A DNA stretch of 64,000 nt from Bacteroidales bacterium UBA3843 (lineage in GTDB: Bacteria; Bacteroidota; Bacteroidia; Bacteroidales; Paludibacteraceae): assembly GCA_002392745.1 (NCBI GenBank), contig DGHR01000013.1:40422-104421 (forward strand). The letters run 5' to 3'. Positions within the stretch are counted from its first letter, which is position 1; each line of letters opens with the position of its first letter. The position numbers and the translations under genes were made by a program. The notes beneath the pieces are model-generated. The model was given only the letters and a program-made list of their open reading frames with translations, was not told the origin of the DNA and did not search any database. Of the stretch, positions 50,096 through 58,097 are shown piece after piece.

Positions 50096-51478
50096 ATGCT
50101 TACACTCAAACAAATCTATGATGATAAAGCCCGTATCATTGCGGGTTTGGAGAAAAAACACTTCGCCGGAGCCGCAGAGGCGATAGACGAGGTGCTGCGT
50201 CTGGACGGCGAGCGCAAGTCCGCACAGCAGCTCAAGGATGCCGCGGCGGCTGAGATGAACAAGATCAGCAAGTCTATCGGTGCCCTTATGGCGCAAGGCA
50301 AACGCGACGAGGCGGAGGCTGCAAAAGCGCAGACCGGAACTCTCAAAGCACAGATTGCCGAGTATGATTCCAAGATGGCAGAGGCAGAAGAGGCACAGAC
50401 CAAACTGTTGCTGACCATTCCGAACGTACCATACGACATCGTACCGGAAGGTGCGTCTGCCGAAGACAACCTGGCTGTCACCATCGGCAACTGGCCCAAC
50501 CAGCCGATGATTGATGCCATCGCCAAGAACGGTGCCGTCGCTCTCCGCGACTGGGACACCGCTACCGACGAGAAGATTGCAGAAGAGAAACTCTCAATTC
50601 TCAATTCTCAATTCTCAACTAAACTGCCCCACTGGGAACTGGCGAAAAAGTATAATTTGATAGACTTTGACCTCGGTGTAAAAATCTCCGGCGCAGGTTT
50701 CCCTGTATATATCGGTCAAGGCGCAAGACTGCAACGTGCCCTCATCAATTTCTTCCTCGCCGAAGCCAATAAAGCCGGTTACACGGAGATTATGCCGCCT
50801 ACGGTGGTTAACGCCGCTTCGGGTTACGGCACAGGCCAGCTGCCTGACAAAGAAGGTCAGATGTACCACTGCGAAGTGGACGACCTCTACCTCATACCAA
50901 CCGCCGAAGTACCGGTGACCAACCTCTACCGCGACGTCATCATCGACGAGAAAGAGCTGCCTATCAAGAACTGCGCTTATACCGAGTGCTTCCGCCGCGA
51001 GGCTGGCTCGTACGGCAAGGACGTACGCGGACTGAACCGTCTGCATGAGTTCTCCAAGATTGAGATTGTACGCATTGACACACCGGAGCACTCCGATGCA
51101 TCCCACAAAGAGATGTTGGCGCACGTAGAAGGTCTGCTCAAGAAACTGGAACTGCCGTATCGTATTCTGCGTCTCTCCGGAGGCGACATGTCCTTCACTG
51201 CCGCGCTCTGCTATGACTTCGAGGTGTATTCCGAGGCACAGCACCGCTGGCTCGAAGTGTCCAGCACCTCCAACTTCGACACCTATCAGGCAAACCGTCT
51301 CAAATGCCGTTACCGCCGCGCAGAGGACAAGAAAGTGACCCTCTGCCACACATTGAACGGCTCGGCGCTTGCTCTGCCGCGCATCGTTGCCGCTCTGTTG
51401 GAGAACAACCAGACGGCGGAAGGTATTCGCATCCCTGCGGCACTCCAACCCTTCTTCGGAGACGATATGATACGATAA
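50096..51478 (+). CDS. serS: Serine--tRNA ligase
   Basis: Class II synthetase charging tRNA-Ser and tRNA-Sec. The 460-residue protein starts MLTLKQIYDDKARIIAGLEK; residues about 30-110 form the long coiled-coil arm that binds the tRNA variable arm (Ala/Glu/Lys-rich). The catalytic core has GTGQLPDKEGQMYH, LIPTAEVPVTNLY, TECFRREAGSYGKDVRGLNR (motif 2) and NGSALALPRIVAALLEN (motif 3). Residues about 166-175 (LSILNSQFST) come from CTCAATT heptamers, a loop before the conserved HWELAKKYNLIDF. No consensus TAnnTTTG promoter is seen; an 11-bp repeat array occupies the upstream region. Confidence 0.97.
   Translation: MLTLKQIYDDKARIIAGLEKKHFAGAAEAIDEVLRLDGERKSAQQLKDAAAAEMNKISKSIGALMAQGKRDEAEAAKAQTGTLKAQIAEYDSKMAEAEEAQTKLLLTIPNVPYDIVPEGASAEDNLAVTIGNWPNQPMIDAIAKNGAVALRDWDTATDEKIAEEKLSILNSQFSTKLPHWELAKKYNLIDFDLGVKISGAGFPVYIGQGARLQRALINFFLAEANKAGYTEIMPPTVVNAASGYGTGQLPDKEGQMYHCEVDDLYLIPTAEVPVTNLYRDVIIDEKELPIKNCAYTECFRREAGSYGKDVRGLNRLHEFSKIEIVRIDTPEHSDASHKEMLAHVEGLLKKLELPYRILRLSGGDMSFTAALCYDFEVYSEAQHRWLEVSSTSNFDTYQANRLKCRYRRAEDKKVTLCHTLNGSALALPRIVAALLENNQTAEGIRIPAALQPFFGDDMIR
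50593..50620 (+). repeat. CTCAATT heptamer array translated within serS
   Basis: CTCAATT, CTCAATT, CTCAATT, CTCAACT in exact register, encoding SILNSQFST. The three perfect copies make slippage an obvious source. Confidence 0.9.
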
Positions 51479-51511
51479 GGAGCCGAAAGGTACTTACAAG
51501 CATTCAGAAAA

Positions 51512-51546
51512 AAGACCAAAGACAAAAGTCGAAAGTCAAAAGACTG
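51512..51546 (+). repeat. AAGTCGA-family heptamer array after serS
   Basis: AAGACCA, AAGACAA, AAGTCGA, AAGTCAA, AAGACTG: five heptamers in register, the non-coding counterpart of the murE and murD arrays. Confidence 0.82.
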
Positions 51547-51574
51547 AAGAAAATGAAAAATTTCCCGCATATGC

Positions 51575-51605
51575 TTGCATATGTGGGATTTTTTGTGTAA
51601 CTTTG
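51575..51605 (+). promoter_or_regulatory. Promoter of the 51632 gene
   Basis: TTG at 51575-51577, 20 bp spacer beginning CATATGTG, TAACTTTG at 51598-51605, then TCGCCGAATTT. The ATG follows at 51632. Confidence 0.8.
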
Positions 51606-51631
51606 TCGCCGAATTTGGAATCGTATATTTT

Positions 51632-52162
51632 ATGCAAACTGCATTATTGATTATTCTGGTGGTTGCGGTACTGATTTTCGGCTTTTGGCTGATTCAGTAT
51701 TCACAATTCCGTAACGAAGACAGGAAACGCCAATGGGAGTTGAAACGCGAAAGTCAGAAAATCATTTCGCCCATACGCCTGCGTGCATACGAGCGATTGG
51801 CGCTCCTGCTGGAGCGTACGACGCCCGAGCATATGTTAATGGAGTTGCGTCAGAAAGAGCCGAACGCGTTAGCCACATGGAGTGTAGGACAAGTACAGCA
51901 ATATCTACTACAAACCATCCGCATTGAATACGAACACAACCAGAGCCAGCAGGTGTATGTCAGCGACGAAGTATGGACGCTGATTATGAACGCGCGCGAC
52001 CAAATGGCCGCCTTTGTCATCTCCATCGCTGCGCAGATACCGGCTGATGCCACTGCCCAAGTCTATGCCTCCGCACTGCTTACCGCCTATGCCTCGAATG
52101 GAACCACCCCGACGGACAAGGCGATGGAGGAACTGAAGGCAGAGGCCAAGACGCTGATGTGA
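51632..52162 (+). CDS. Membrane-anchored protein of unknown function (Bacteroidota conserved type)
   Basis: A 176-residue protein with one N-terminal membrane helix (LLIILVVAVLIFGFWLI, about 5-21), a basic segment (NEDRKRQWELKRESQK), then a helical soluble domain: PIRLRAYERLALLLERTTPEHML, LQTIRIEYEHNQSQQVYVS, WTLIMNARDQMAAFVI. The pattern IxPxRLQAYERLxLxLERI is familiar from small uncharacterised Bacteroidota proteins (DUF7935-like), but the family is recalled, not checked. The start was placed at the ATG at 51632 because the longer frame (51575) begins in the promoter. A position 40 nt upstream of the DUF6048-like gene suggests cotranscription. Its role is unknown; a single helix with cytoplasmic helical domain suggests a scaffold at the inner membrane. 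Confidence 0.78.
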   Translation: MQTALLIILVVAVLIFGFWLIQYSQFRNEDRKRQWELKRESQKIISPIRLRAYERLALLLERTTPEHMLMELRQKEPNALATWSVGQVQQYLLQTIRIEYEHNQSQQVYVSDEVWTLIMNARDQMAAFVISIAAQIPADATAQVYASALLTAYASNGTTPTDKAMEELKAEAKTLM

Positions 52163-52202
52163 CAGACTGCTAACGCAAAAAAAAGAGTAAAGACCGTTCA
52201 CT

Positions 52203-52862
52203 ATGTTCACTAAAGGAATAAAGACTTGTTATCATCGGCTAATACTATTTAGTCTTTTGTCTTTCATCCTTATTCCTAATTCTTTTGCGCGAAACGACAG
52301 TATATACGGAGGTACTATTATTAAACTCGACATCGTATCGCCAATAGTGGTAGCGGGCACGAACGGATGGAAGATACAGAACTATGAGATTGCAGCCAAT
52401 GTACGGCTCATCAACCGCCTCTACCCTACACTCGAGCTCGGCTATGCCGGAGGCGACAAGACGGTTGGCGACACGCTTCATTACCATGGTCACGGAGGGT
52501 TCTTCCGCGTGGGAATGGACATCAACCCGCTCAAGAAACATCCGGAAAGTCCGCACGCGTTGCTCATCGGCGTTCGCCTGGGAACGGCGGTACAACAGAT
52601 GAACCAATACAACGACCACATTGCAGCGTCTGGCGCCAGCGGCGTCAAAGCCGATTGCTGGGGAGAGATTGTAGCCGGATGTCAGGTGCAGATTGTCAAA
52701 GGATTGTACATGGGCTGGATGGGAAGGCTCAAATGTCTGTTCACCCGCAAGAGCCCGGCCGACTCCGAAGAAGCATTGCAAGTACCGGTTTACATCCCCG
52801 GTTTTGGGAGTCGGGACAATATAGGATGGGGACTGAGTTACCATATAGGATATAAATTTTAA
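52203..52862 (+). CDS. DUF6048-like predicted outer membrane beta-barrel protein
   Basis: A 219-residue exported protein. The signal peptide (hydrophobic LILFSLLSFILIPNSFA, cleavage after SFA) precedes a beta-rich mature part: IYGGTIIKLDIVSPIVV, LINRLYPTLELGYAG, FFRVGMDINPLKK, LLIGVRLGTAV, WGEIVAGCQVQIVKGLYMGW, and a final aromatic HIGYKF. This is the alternating pattern of a small barrel, close to the DUF6048 family of Bacteroidota. The hydrophobic core of the signal peptide (52248-52282) is written in degenerate 7-bp steps (TTTAGTC, TTTTGTC, TTTCATC, CTTATTC, CTAATTC). It lies between the 51632 gene and tkt, 22 nt before the latter. Confidence 0.8.
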   Translation: MFTKGIKTCYHRLILFSLLSFILIPNSFARNDSIYGGTIIKLDIVSPIVVAGTNGWKIQNYEIAANVRLINRLYPTLELGYAGGDKTVGDTLHYHGHGGFFRVGMDINPLKKHPESPHALLIGVRLGTAVQQMNQYNDHIAASGASGVKADCWGEIVAGCQVQIVKGLYMGWMGRLKCLFTRKSPADSEEALQVPVYIPGFGSRDNIGWGLSYHIGYKF

Positions 52863-52884
52863 ACACATATAATCAACCACAATC

Positions 52885-54894
52885 ATGAGCAAAACACAAC
52901 TTTTGAATCGTGCAGCGGATAACATTCGTATCCTGGCTGCCGCAGCAGTAGAAAAAGCAAAGAGCGGTCACCCGGGCGGAGCCATGGGCGGCGCAGATTT
53001 CATCAATGTGCTCTTCAGTGAGTTCCTCGAATACGACCCGGACAACGCCGGATGGGAAGCACGCGACCGTTTCTTCCTGGACCCCGGACACATGGCGCCG
53101 ATGTTATACGGTCAGCTATGTCTGGCAGGCAAGTTCACGCTCGAAGACCTCAAGAACCTCCGTCAGTGGGGTTCGGTGACTCCAGGTCACCCCGAACGCG
53201 AGATAGACCGGATGATTGAGAACACCTCCGGTCCGCTTGGTCAAGGACACACCTTCGCAGTCGGTGCAGCCATCGCCGCCAAGTGGTTCAACCAGCGTTA
53301 TGGCGAGATTCACAACCCGACGATTTATGCCTTCATCTCCGACGGCGGCGTGCAGGAGGAGATTTCGCAGGGCGCAGGCCGTCTGGCAGGACACCTCGGG
53401 CTGGACAACCTCGTCATGTTCTATGATTCGAACACTATCCAACTCTCTACGGGTTGCGGCGAAGTAACATCAGAAGATGTAGCTGCCAAATACAGGGCGT
53501 GGGGATGGTACGTTCAGGAAATCCCAGGCAACGACCCCGATGCCATTCGTGAAGCCATCATCAAAGCCAAAGTAGAGAAAGGCCGTCCGTCCCTCATCAT
53601 CGGTCATACCACCATGGGCAAGGGCTGCGTGACCGCCGAAGGCGAGAACTGGGAAGGCAAATGCTCGACCCACGGAGCTCCGCTCTCCAAGGCTGGTGCG
53701 TCCTTCGAGAAGACCATCGAGCACCTCGGAGGCAATCCCGAAGACCCGTTCCAGATATTCCCGGAAGTGAAGAAACTGTACGACGACCGTGCAGCCGAGT
53801 TGCGCGAGTTGTGCAATAAGAAATACGAGGCGTACTACGAGTGGAAACAAGCAAATCCGCTGGCAGCAAACGAGTACGAGACCTACATGTCCGGCGAAAC
53901 GCCGTGCATAGACTGGAGCCTTATCCAGCAGAAAGCCGGAGCGGCTACCCGTAACGCAAGCGGTGCAGTGCTCTCTTTCCTCGCGGAGAACGTAGGCAAT
54001 ATGATTGTATCGTCCGCCGACCTCTCCAACTCCGACAAGACAGACGGCTTCCTCAAGAAGACCCACGCCTTCAAGAAAGGCGATTTCAGCGGTCAGTTCC
54101 TGCAAGCCGGTGTGTCCGAACTCACCATGGCGTGCGTCATGATAGGTATGGCGCTCCACGGCGGTATCATCCCTGCCTGCGGCACGTTCTTCGTCTTCAG
54201 CGACTACATGAAACCCGCTGTCCGCATGGCGGCGCTCATGGAACTGCCTGTTAAGTTCATTTGGAGCCACGACGCCTTCCGTGTCGGCGAAGACGGACCG
54301 ACCCACGAGCCCGTAGAGCAAGAGGCGCAGATTCGTCTCATGGAGAAACTGCATAACCATTCCGGCAAACCGTCCATGCTCGTTCTCCGTCCGGCGGATG
54401 CCGAGGAGACCACCCTCGCATGGCGCTGCGCTATCGAGAATACCGCCACCCCGACTGCCCTCATCCTCAGCCGTCAGGACATCGCTCCGGTGCCCAACGT
54501 CAACCTCGAAGGCTTCCGCAAAGGTGCGTATATCGTCTCCAAAGACGAGAATCCGCAAGTCGTATTGCTGGCTTCCGGCTCAGAGGTTTCAACTCTTCTT
54601 GCCGGTGCTGAACTGCTCCGCGCAGAGGGCATCCGTCTGCAGGTTGTCAGCGTGCCGTCCGAAGGTCTCTTCCGTGAGCAACCCAAAGAGTATCAGGACG
54701 AAGTATTGCCGAAGGGCATCAAGCGTTTCGGTATGACCGCCGGTCTGCCCTGCACCCTCGAAGGTCTCGTAGGCGAAAACGGCGCTATCTGGGGTCTCAA
54801 CTCCTTCGGTTTCTCCGCGCCGTACAAGGTCCTTGACGAGAAACTCGGCTTCACCGCCCAGAACGTCTACGACCAAGTCAAGAAACTGCTGTAA
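52885..54894 (+). CDS. tkt: Transketolase
   Basis: Thiamine diphosphate enzyme moving two-carbon units in the non-oxidative pentose phosphate pathway. The 669-residue protein has the N-terminal PP domain (SGHPGGAMGGADF, DPGHMAPMLYG, SDGGVQEEISQGAG with the ThDP-binding region, DSNTIQLS), the Pyr domain (GVSELTMACVMIGMALHG, TFFVFSDYMKPAVRMAALM, HDAFRVGEDGPTHEPVEQ) and the C-terminal domain (VVLLASGSEVSTLL). The full length fits the family. It follows the DUF6048-like gene by 22 nt and ends at a strong terminator. Confidence 0.97.
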   Translation: MSKTQLLNRAADNIRILAAAAVEKAKSGHPGGAMGGADFINVLFSEFLEYDPDNAGWEARDRFFLDPGHMAPMLYGQLCLAGKFTLEDLKNLRQWGSVTPGHPEREIDRMIENTSGPLGQGHTFAVGAAIAAKWFNQRYGEIHNPTIYAFISDGGVQEEISQGAGRLAGHLGLDNLVMFYDSNTIQLSTGCGEVTSEDVAAKYRAWGWYVQEIPGNDPDAIREAIIKAKVEKGRPSLIIGHTTMGKGCVTAEGENWEGKCSTHGAPLSKAGASFEKTIEHLGGNPEDPFQIFPEVKKLYDDRAAELRELCNKKYEAYYEWKQANPLAANEYETYMSGETPCIDWSLIQQKAGAATRNASGAVLSFLAENVGNMIVSSADLSNSDKTDGFLKKTHAFKKGDFSGQFLQAGVSELTMACVMIGMALHGGIIPACGTFFVFSDYMKPAVRMAALMELPVKFIWSHDAFRVGEDGPTHEPVEQEAQIRLMEKLHNHSGKPSMLVLRPADAEETTLAWRCAIENTATPTALILSRQDIAPVPNVNLEGFRKGAYIVSKDENPQVVLLASGSEVSTLLAGAELLRAEGIRLQVVSVPSEGLFREQPKEYQDEVLPKGIKRFGMTAGLPCTLEGLVGENGAIWGLNSFGFSAPYKVLDEKLGFTAQNVYDQVKKLL

Positions 54895-54948
54895 ACAGAA
54901 ATGAGATAGTGACAGTTTGTCACCAACAGGAATAGCATAGATTTGCTA

Positions 54949-54990
54949 TATAAACAAAAACAGGGCTTCGGCTCTGTTTTTGTTTATACC
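54949..54990 (+). terminator. Rho-independent terminator after tkt
   Basis: 18-bp stem (54949-54966 with 54971-54988, one mismatch) closed by a TTCG tetraloop; the 3' arm itself is T-rich. Nearly symmetrical, so it may act on both strands. Confidence 0.9.
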
Positions 54991-55010
54991 GGTGACCATA
55001 TGCGTCCGCT

Positions 55011-55065
55011 TTGACCGACCGATGACCGAGAGACAACCGACTCACAACCGAGACAAGACCGAGAC
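55011..55065 (+). repeat. Tandem array, five 11-bp units (ACAACCGAGAC type), upstream of leuS
   Basis: TTGACCGACCG, ATGACCGAGAG, ACAACCGACTC, ACAACCGAGAC and AAGACCGAGAC in 11-bp register, ending 50 bp upstream of the leuS -33 box. Confidence 0.85.
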
Positions 55066-55114
55066 ACAAAATACCAAAAATCACACACGCGAAAACGATT
55101 TTCACCCCCACTTC

Positions 55115-55145
55115 TTGCGTATGTCAAAAAAAAGCAGTAATTTTG
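55115..55145 (+). promoter_or_regulatory. Promoter of leuS
   Basis: TTG at 55115-55117, 20 bp spacer beginning CGTATGTC, TAATTTTG at 55138-55145. The -7 box is the left arm of a perfect inverted repeat (AATTTTGC 55139-55146, AA, GCAAAATT 55149-55156). The ATG is at 55166. Confidence 0.82.
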
Positions 55146-55165
55146 CAAGCAAAATTGTTTTGAAT

Positions 55166-58012
55166 ATGGAATACAACTTTTCTGACATTGAGAGCAAGTG
55201 GCAAAAGGCATGGGCGGAAGCGGGTGTTTACACCGTTTCCAATGAGAGTGACAAACCGCACTACTACGTGCTCGATATGTTCCCTTACCCTTCGGGCGCA
55301 GGCCTGCACGTAGGTCACCCGTTAGGTTATATCGCCAGTGACATCTACGCACGGTACAAACGTCTGAAAGGCTTCAATGTGCTGCACCCGATGGGCTTTG
55401 ACAGCTACGGTCTGCCGGCGGAGCAATACGCCATCCAGACCGGTACGCACCCGCAGGAGACAACCTTCAAGAACATTGACCGCTATATCGAGCAACTCAA
55501 AAAAATCGGTTTCTGCTATGACTGGAACCGCGAGGTGCGCACGTGCGACCCGGCGTTCTACAAATGGACGCAGTGGGCGTTCGTGCAGATGTTCAACAGC
55601 TATTTCGACCCCAAGAGCCAGAAAGCGCAACCTATCTCCAAACTGATTGCGGAGTTCGAAGCGAATGACCCGAAATGGGCTACTCTCTCCGAGCGCGAGA
55701 AACAGGAGCGGCTGATGAACTACCGCATTGCGTACCTCGCGGACACGAAAGTCAACTGGTGTCCGAAACTCGGTACGGTGCTGGCGAACGACGAGGTTTC
55801 CGAAGGTCTCTCCGTCCGTGGCGGTTATCCCGTGGAGCAGCGTGTGATGCGTCAGTGGTGTCTGCGCGTGAGTGCGTACGCAGGCCGTCTGTTGGAGGGT
55901 CTGGACCGCATTGACTGGACCGAGAGCCTCAAAGAGACCCAGCGCAACTGGATCGGTCGAAGCGAAGGAGCAGAAATGAACTTTTATGTACGAAGGACAG
56001 ATGTACGAGGTACGAAGGATGAATTTCCAATGACCATCTTCACAACACGCGCAGATACAGTCTTCGGCGTGACGTTTATGGTGCTGGCGCCGGAGAGCGA
56101 GTACGTGCAGCGCGTGGTGACCGACGAACAGCGCGAAGAAGTGGAGGCTTACCTCACACGTTGCAAGAACCGCACGGAGCGTGAGCGCATCGCTGACCGC
56201 CGCGTGACGGGTGTCTTCACAGGCTCGTATGCCATCAATCCGCTGACCCAAGGCGAGATTCCTATTTATATCTCCGACTACGTGCTGGCGGGTTACGGAA
56301 CAGGTGCTATCATGGCGGTGCCGGCACACGACAGCCGCGACTACGCCTTCGCCAAACATTTCAACCTGCCGATTATTCCGCTGATTGAAGGCGCAGACGT
56401 CTCCGAAGAGTCGTTCGATGCCAAAGAGGGCAAGATGATCAACTCCGGTTTCCTCAACGGCATGGAGGTCAAAGAGGCTATCCAAGCCATGAAGGAATAT
56501 ATCACGAACACAGGTATCGGTCGCGTGAAAGTCAACTACCGTCTGCGCGACGCTATCTTCAGCCGCCAGCGTTACTGGGGCGAACCGTTCCCGATATACT
56601 ACAAGGACGGCATGCCTTATACCCTGCCGGAAGAGTGCCTGCCGCTCGAACTGCCGGAGGTGTCGGACTTCAAGCCCACCGAGACCGGCGAACCGCCGCT
56701 GGGCAACGCCGCTGTATGGGCATGGGATGAAGCGAACCGCAAGGTGGTAGATAAATCGCTGATTGACAACAAGACCGTCTTCCCGCTAGAGCTCTGCACG
56801 ATGCCGGGCTTCGCAGGCTCGTCGGCGTACTACCTGCGTTACATGGACCCGCACAATGACAAAGCGCTTGTCGATAAGGATGTGAACGCTTACTGGCGGC
56901 AGGTGGACCTCTACCTCGGCGGCTCGGAGCACGCTACGGGACACCTGATTTACAGCCGTTTCTGGAACAAGTTCCTCTACGACCTCGGCTATATATGCGA
57001 GGACGAACCGTTCAAGAAACTTATCAACCAAGGTATGATTCAGGGCCGTTCGAACTTCGTCTATCGCTATATAGGCGAAGGCGCGACGGGCAACCTCTAT
57101 ATCAGTTACAACCTCATCGAGAACCCCGAATACAAGGACAAAGTGCAGCCGATTCACGTGAATGTGAACATCGTCAACAACGACGTGCTGGACATCAACG
57201 CCTTCCGCGCATGGATGCCGGAGTTCAAGAACGCCGAGTTCGTCTTTGCCGATGGTACGTCGTCCGAATTAACGGGCTACACCGCCGGCGCAAAGCAATA
57301 TATCTGCGGCTGGGCGGTAGAGAAAATGAGCAAGTCGATGTTCAATGTGGTCAATCCTGACGATGTGATTGCCAAGTTCGGCGCCGACACGCTGCGTCTG
57401 TATGAGATGTTCCTCGGTCCGCTGGAGATGTCCAAACCATGGGACACCAACGGTATCGACGGCGTGCACCGTTTCCTCAAACGTCTCTGGAACATGTACG
57501 AGAACATCACCGATGAGGAACCGACGAAAGAAGAACTGCGCAGCCTGCACAAACTGATTAAGAAGATTACATGGGATGTGGAGAACTTCTCGTTCAACAC
57601 CTCTATTCCGGCATTCATGATTGCGCAGAACGAACTCTCCGCACTCAAGTGCAGCAAACGCGCTATCCTGGAGCCCATCGCCGTTCTTCTTGCGCCGTAC
57701 GCTCCGCACATCGCAGAAGAAATGTGGCATAGATGCCAAGCAATCGGCAATCAGCAATCAGCAATCAGCAATTTCGTTGTAAACGAATCGTGGCCGGAGT
57801 GCAACGAGGCGTACTTGGTTGAGGACACGCAGAAGTACCCTGTGCAGTTCAACGGCAAGGTGCGTTTCACGCTCGAGTGCCCGAAAGACACTCCGAAAGA
57901 GGAAGTGGAGAAACTTGTCCTCGCGCACGAAGACACATCCAAATATCTCGCCGGCAACACGCCTAAAAAAGTCATCGTCGTCCCCGGCAGAATCGTAAAC
58001 ATTGTAATGTAA
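55166..58012 (+). CDS. leuS: Leucine--tRNA ligase
   Basis: Class I synthetase with editing activity. The 948-residue protein has the HIGH motif as HVGHPLGY (about 48), the CP1 editing domain (TIFTTRADTVFGVTFMVLAPE, GYGTGAIMAVPAHDSRDY) and KMSKS (EKMSKSMFNVVNPDD, about 720). An upstream in-frame extension to 54980 was rejected because it contains the promoter. Two stretches are repeat-encoded: residues about 273-286 (YVRRTDVRGTKDE) at the entrance of the editing domain, from the CGTAC repeat, and 859-870 (AIGNQQSAISNF) in the anticodon-binding domain, from AATCAGC heptamers. Both are in frame. The gene ends at a bidirectional terminator facing degP. Confidence 0.97.
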   Translation: MEYNFSDIESKWQKAWAEAGVYTVSNESDKPHYYVLDMFPYPSGAGLHVGHPLGYIASDIYARYKRLKGFNVLHPMGFDSYGLPAEQYAIQTGTHPQETTFKNIDRYIEQLKKIGFCYDWNREVRTCDPAFYKWTQWAFVQMFNSYFDPKSQKAQPISKLIAEFEANDPKWATLSEREKQERLMNYRIAYLADTKVNWCPKLGTVLANDEVSEGLSVRGGYPVEQRVMRQWCLRVSAYAGRLLEGLDRIDWTESLKETQRNWIGRSEGAEMNFYVRRTDVRGTKDEFPMTIFTTRADTVFGVTFMVLAPESEYVQRVVTDEQREEVEAYLTRCKNRTERERIADRRVTGVFTGSYAINPLTQGEIPIYISDYVLAGYGTGAIMAVPAHDSRDYAFAKHFNLPIIPLIEGADVSEESFDAKEGKMINSGFLNGMEVKEAIQAMKEYITNTGIGRVKVNYRLRDAIFSRQRYWGEPFPIYYKDGMPYTLPEECLPLELPEVSDFKPTETGEPPLGNAAVWAWDEANRKVVDKSLIDNKTVFPLELCTMPGFAGSSAYYLRYMDPHNDKALVDKDVNAYWRQVDLYLGGSEHATGHLIYSRFWNKFLYDLGYICEDEPFKKLINQGMIQGRSNFVYRYIGEGATGNLYISYNLIENPEYKDKVQPIHVNVNIVNNDVLDINAFRAWMPEFKNAEFVFADGTSSELTGYTAGAKQYICGWAVEKMSKSMFNVVNPDDVIAKFGADTLRLYEMFLGPLEMSKPWDTNGIDGVHRFLKRLWNMYENITDEEPTKEELRSLHKLIKKITWDVENFSFNTSIPAFMIAQNELSALKCSKRAILEPIAVLLAPYAPHIAEEMWHRCQAIGNQQSAISNFVVNESWPECNEAYLVEDTQKYPVQFNGKVRFTLECPKDTPKEEVEKLVLAHEDTSKYLAGNTPKKVIVVPGRIVNIVM
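55986..56024 (+). repeat. CGTAC-family repeat translated within leuS
   Basis: Begins ATGTACGAAGGACAG and continues ATGTACGAGGTACGAAGG. It matches 60480-60518 at all but a few of 39 positions and is related to 23184-23268. It encodes YVRRTDVRGTKDE before the editing domain. Confidence 0.88.
57742..57776 (+). repeat. AATCAGC heptamer array translated within leuS
   Basis: AATCGGC, AATCAGC, AATCAGC, AATCAGC, AATTTCG: five heptamers in register, encoding IGNQQSAISNF in the anticodon-binding domain. Confidence 0.88.
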
Positions 58013-58044
58013 GAATTTCTCTGGATGAATGAGTGAATCTAAGA

Positions 58045-58083
58045 ATTAGCGGGCAACCATTAATGGCTGCCCGCTAATCTTTT
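58045..58083. terminator. Bidirectional terminator between leuS and degP
   Basis: ATTAGCGGGCA (58045-58055) pairs with TGCCCGCTAAT (58068-58078) around a 12-nt loop. CTTTT follows on the plus strand. It lies between convergent genes. Confidence 0.85.
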
Positions 58084-58097
58084 ATAATCGTACATCC

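Noticed and set aside
54980..55165. 62-residue N-terminal extension of LeuS
   Set aside because: It covers the tkt terminator arm, the 11-bp array and the leuS promoter.
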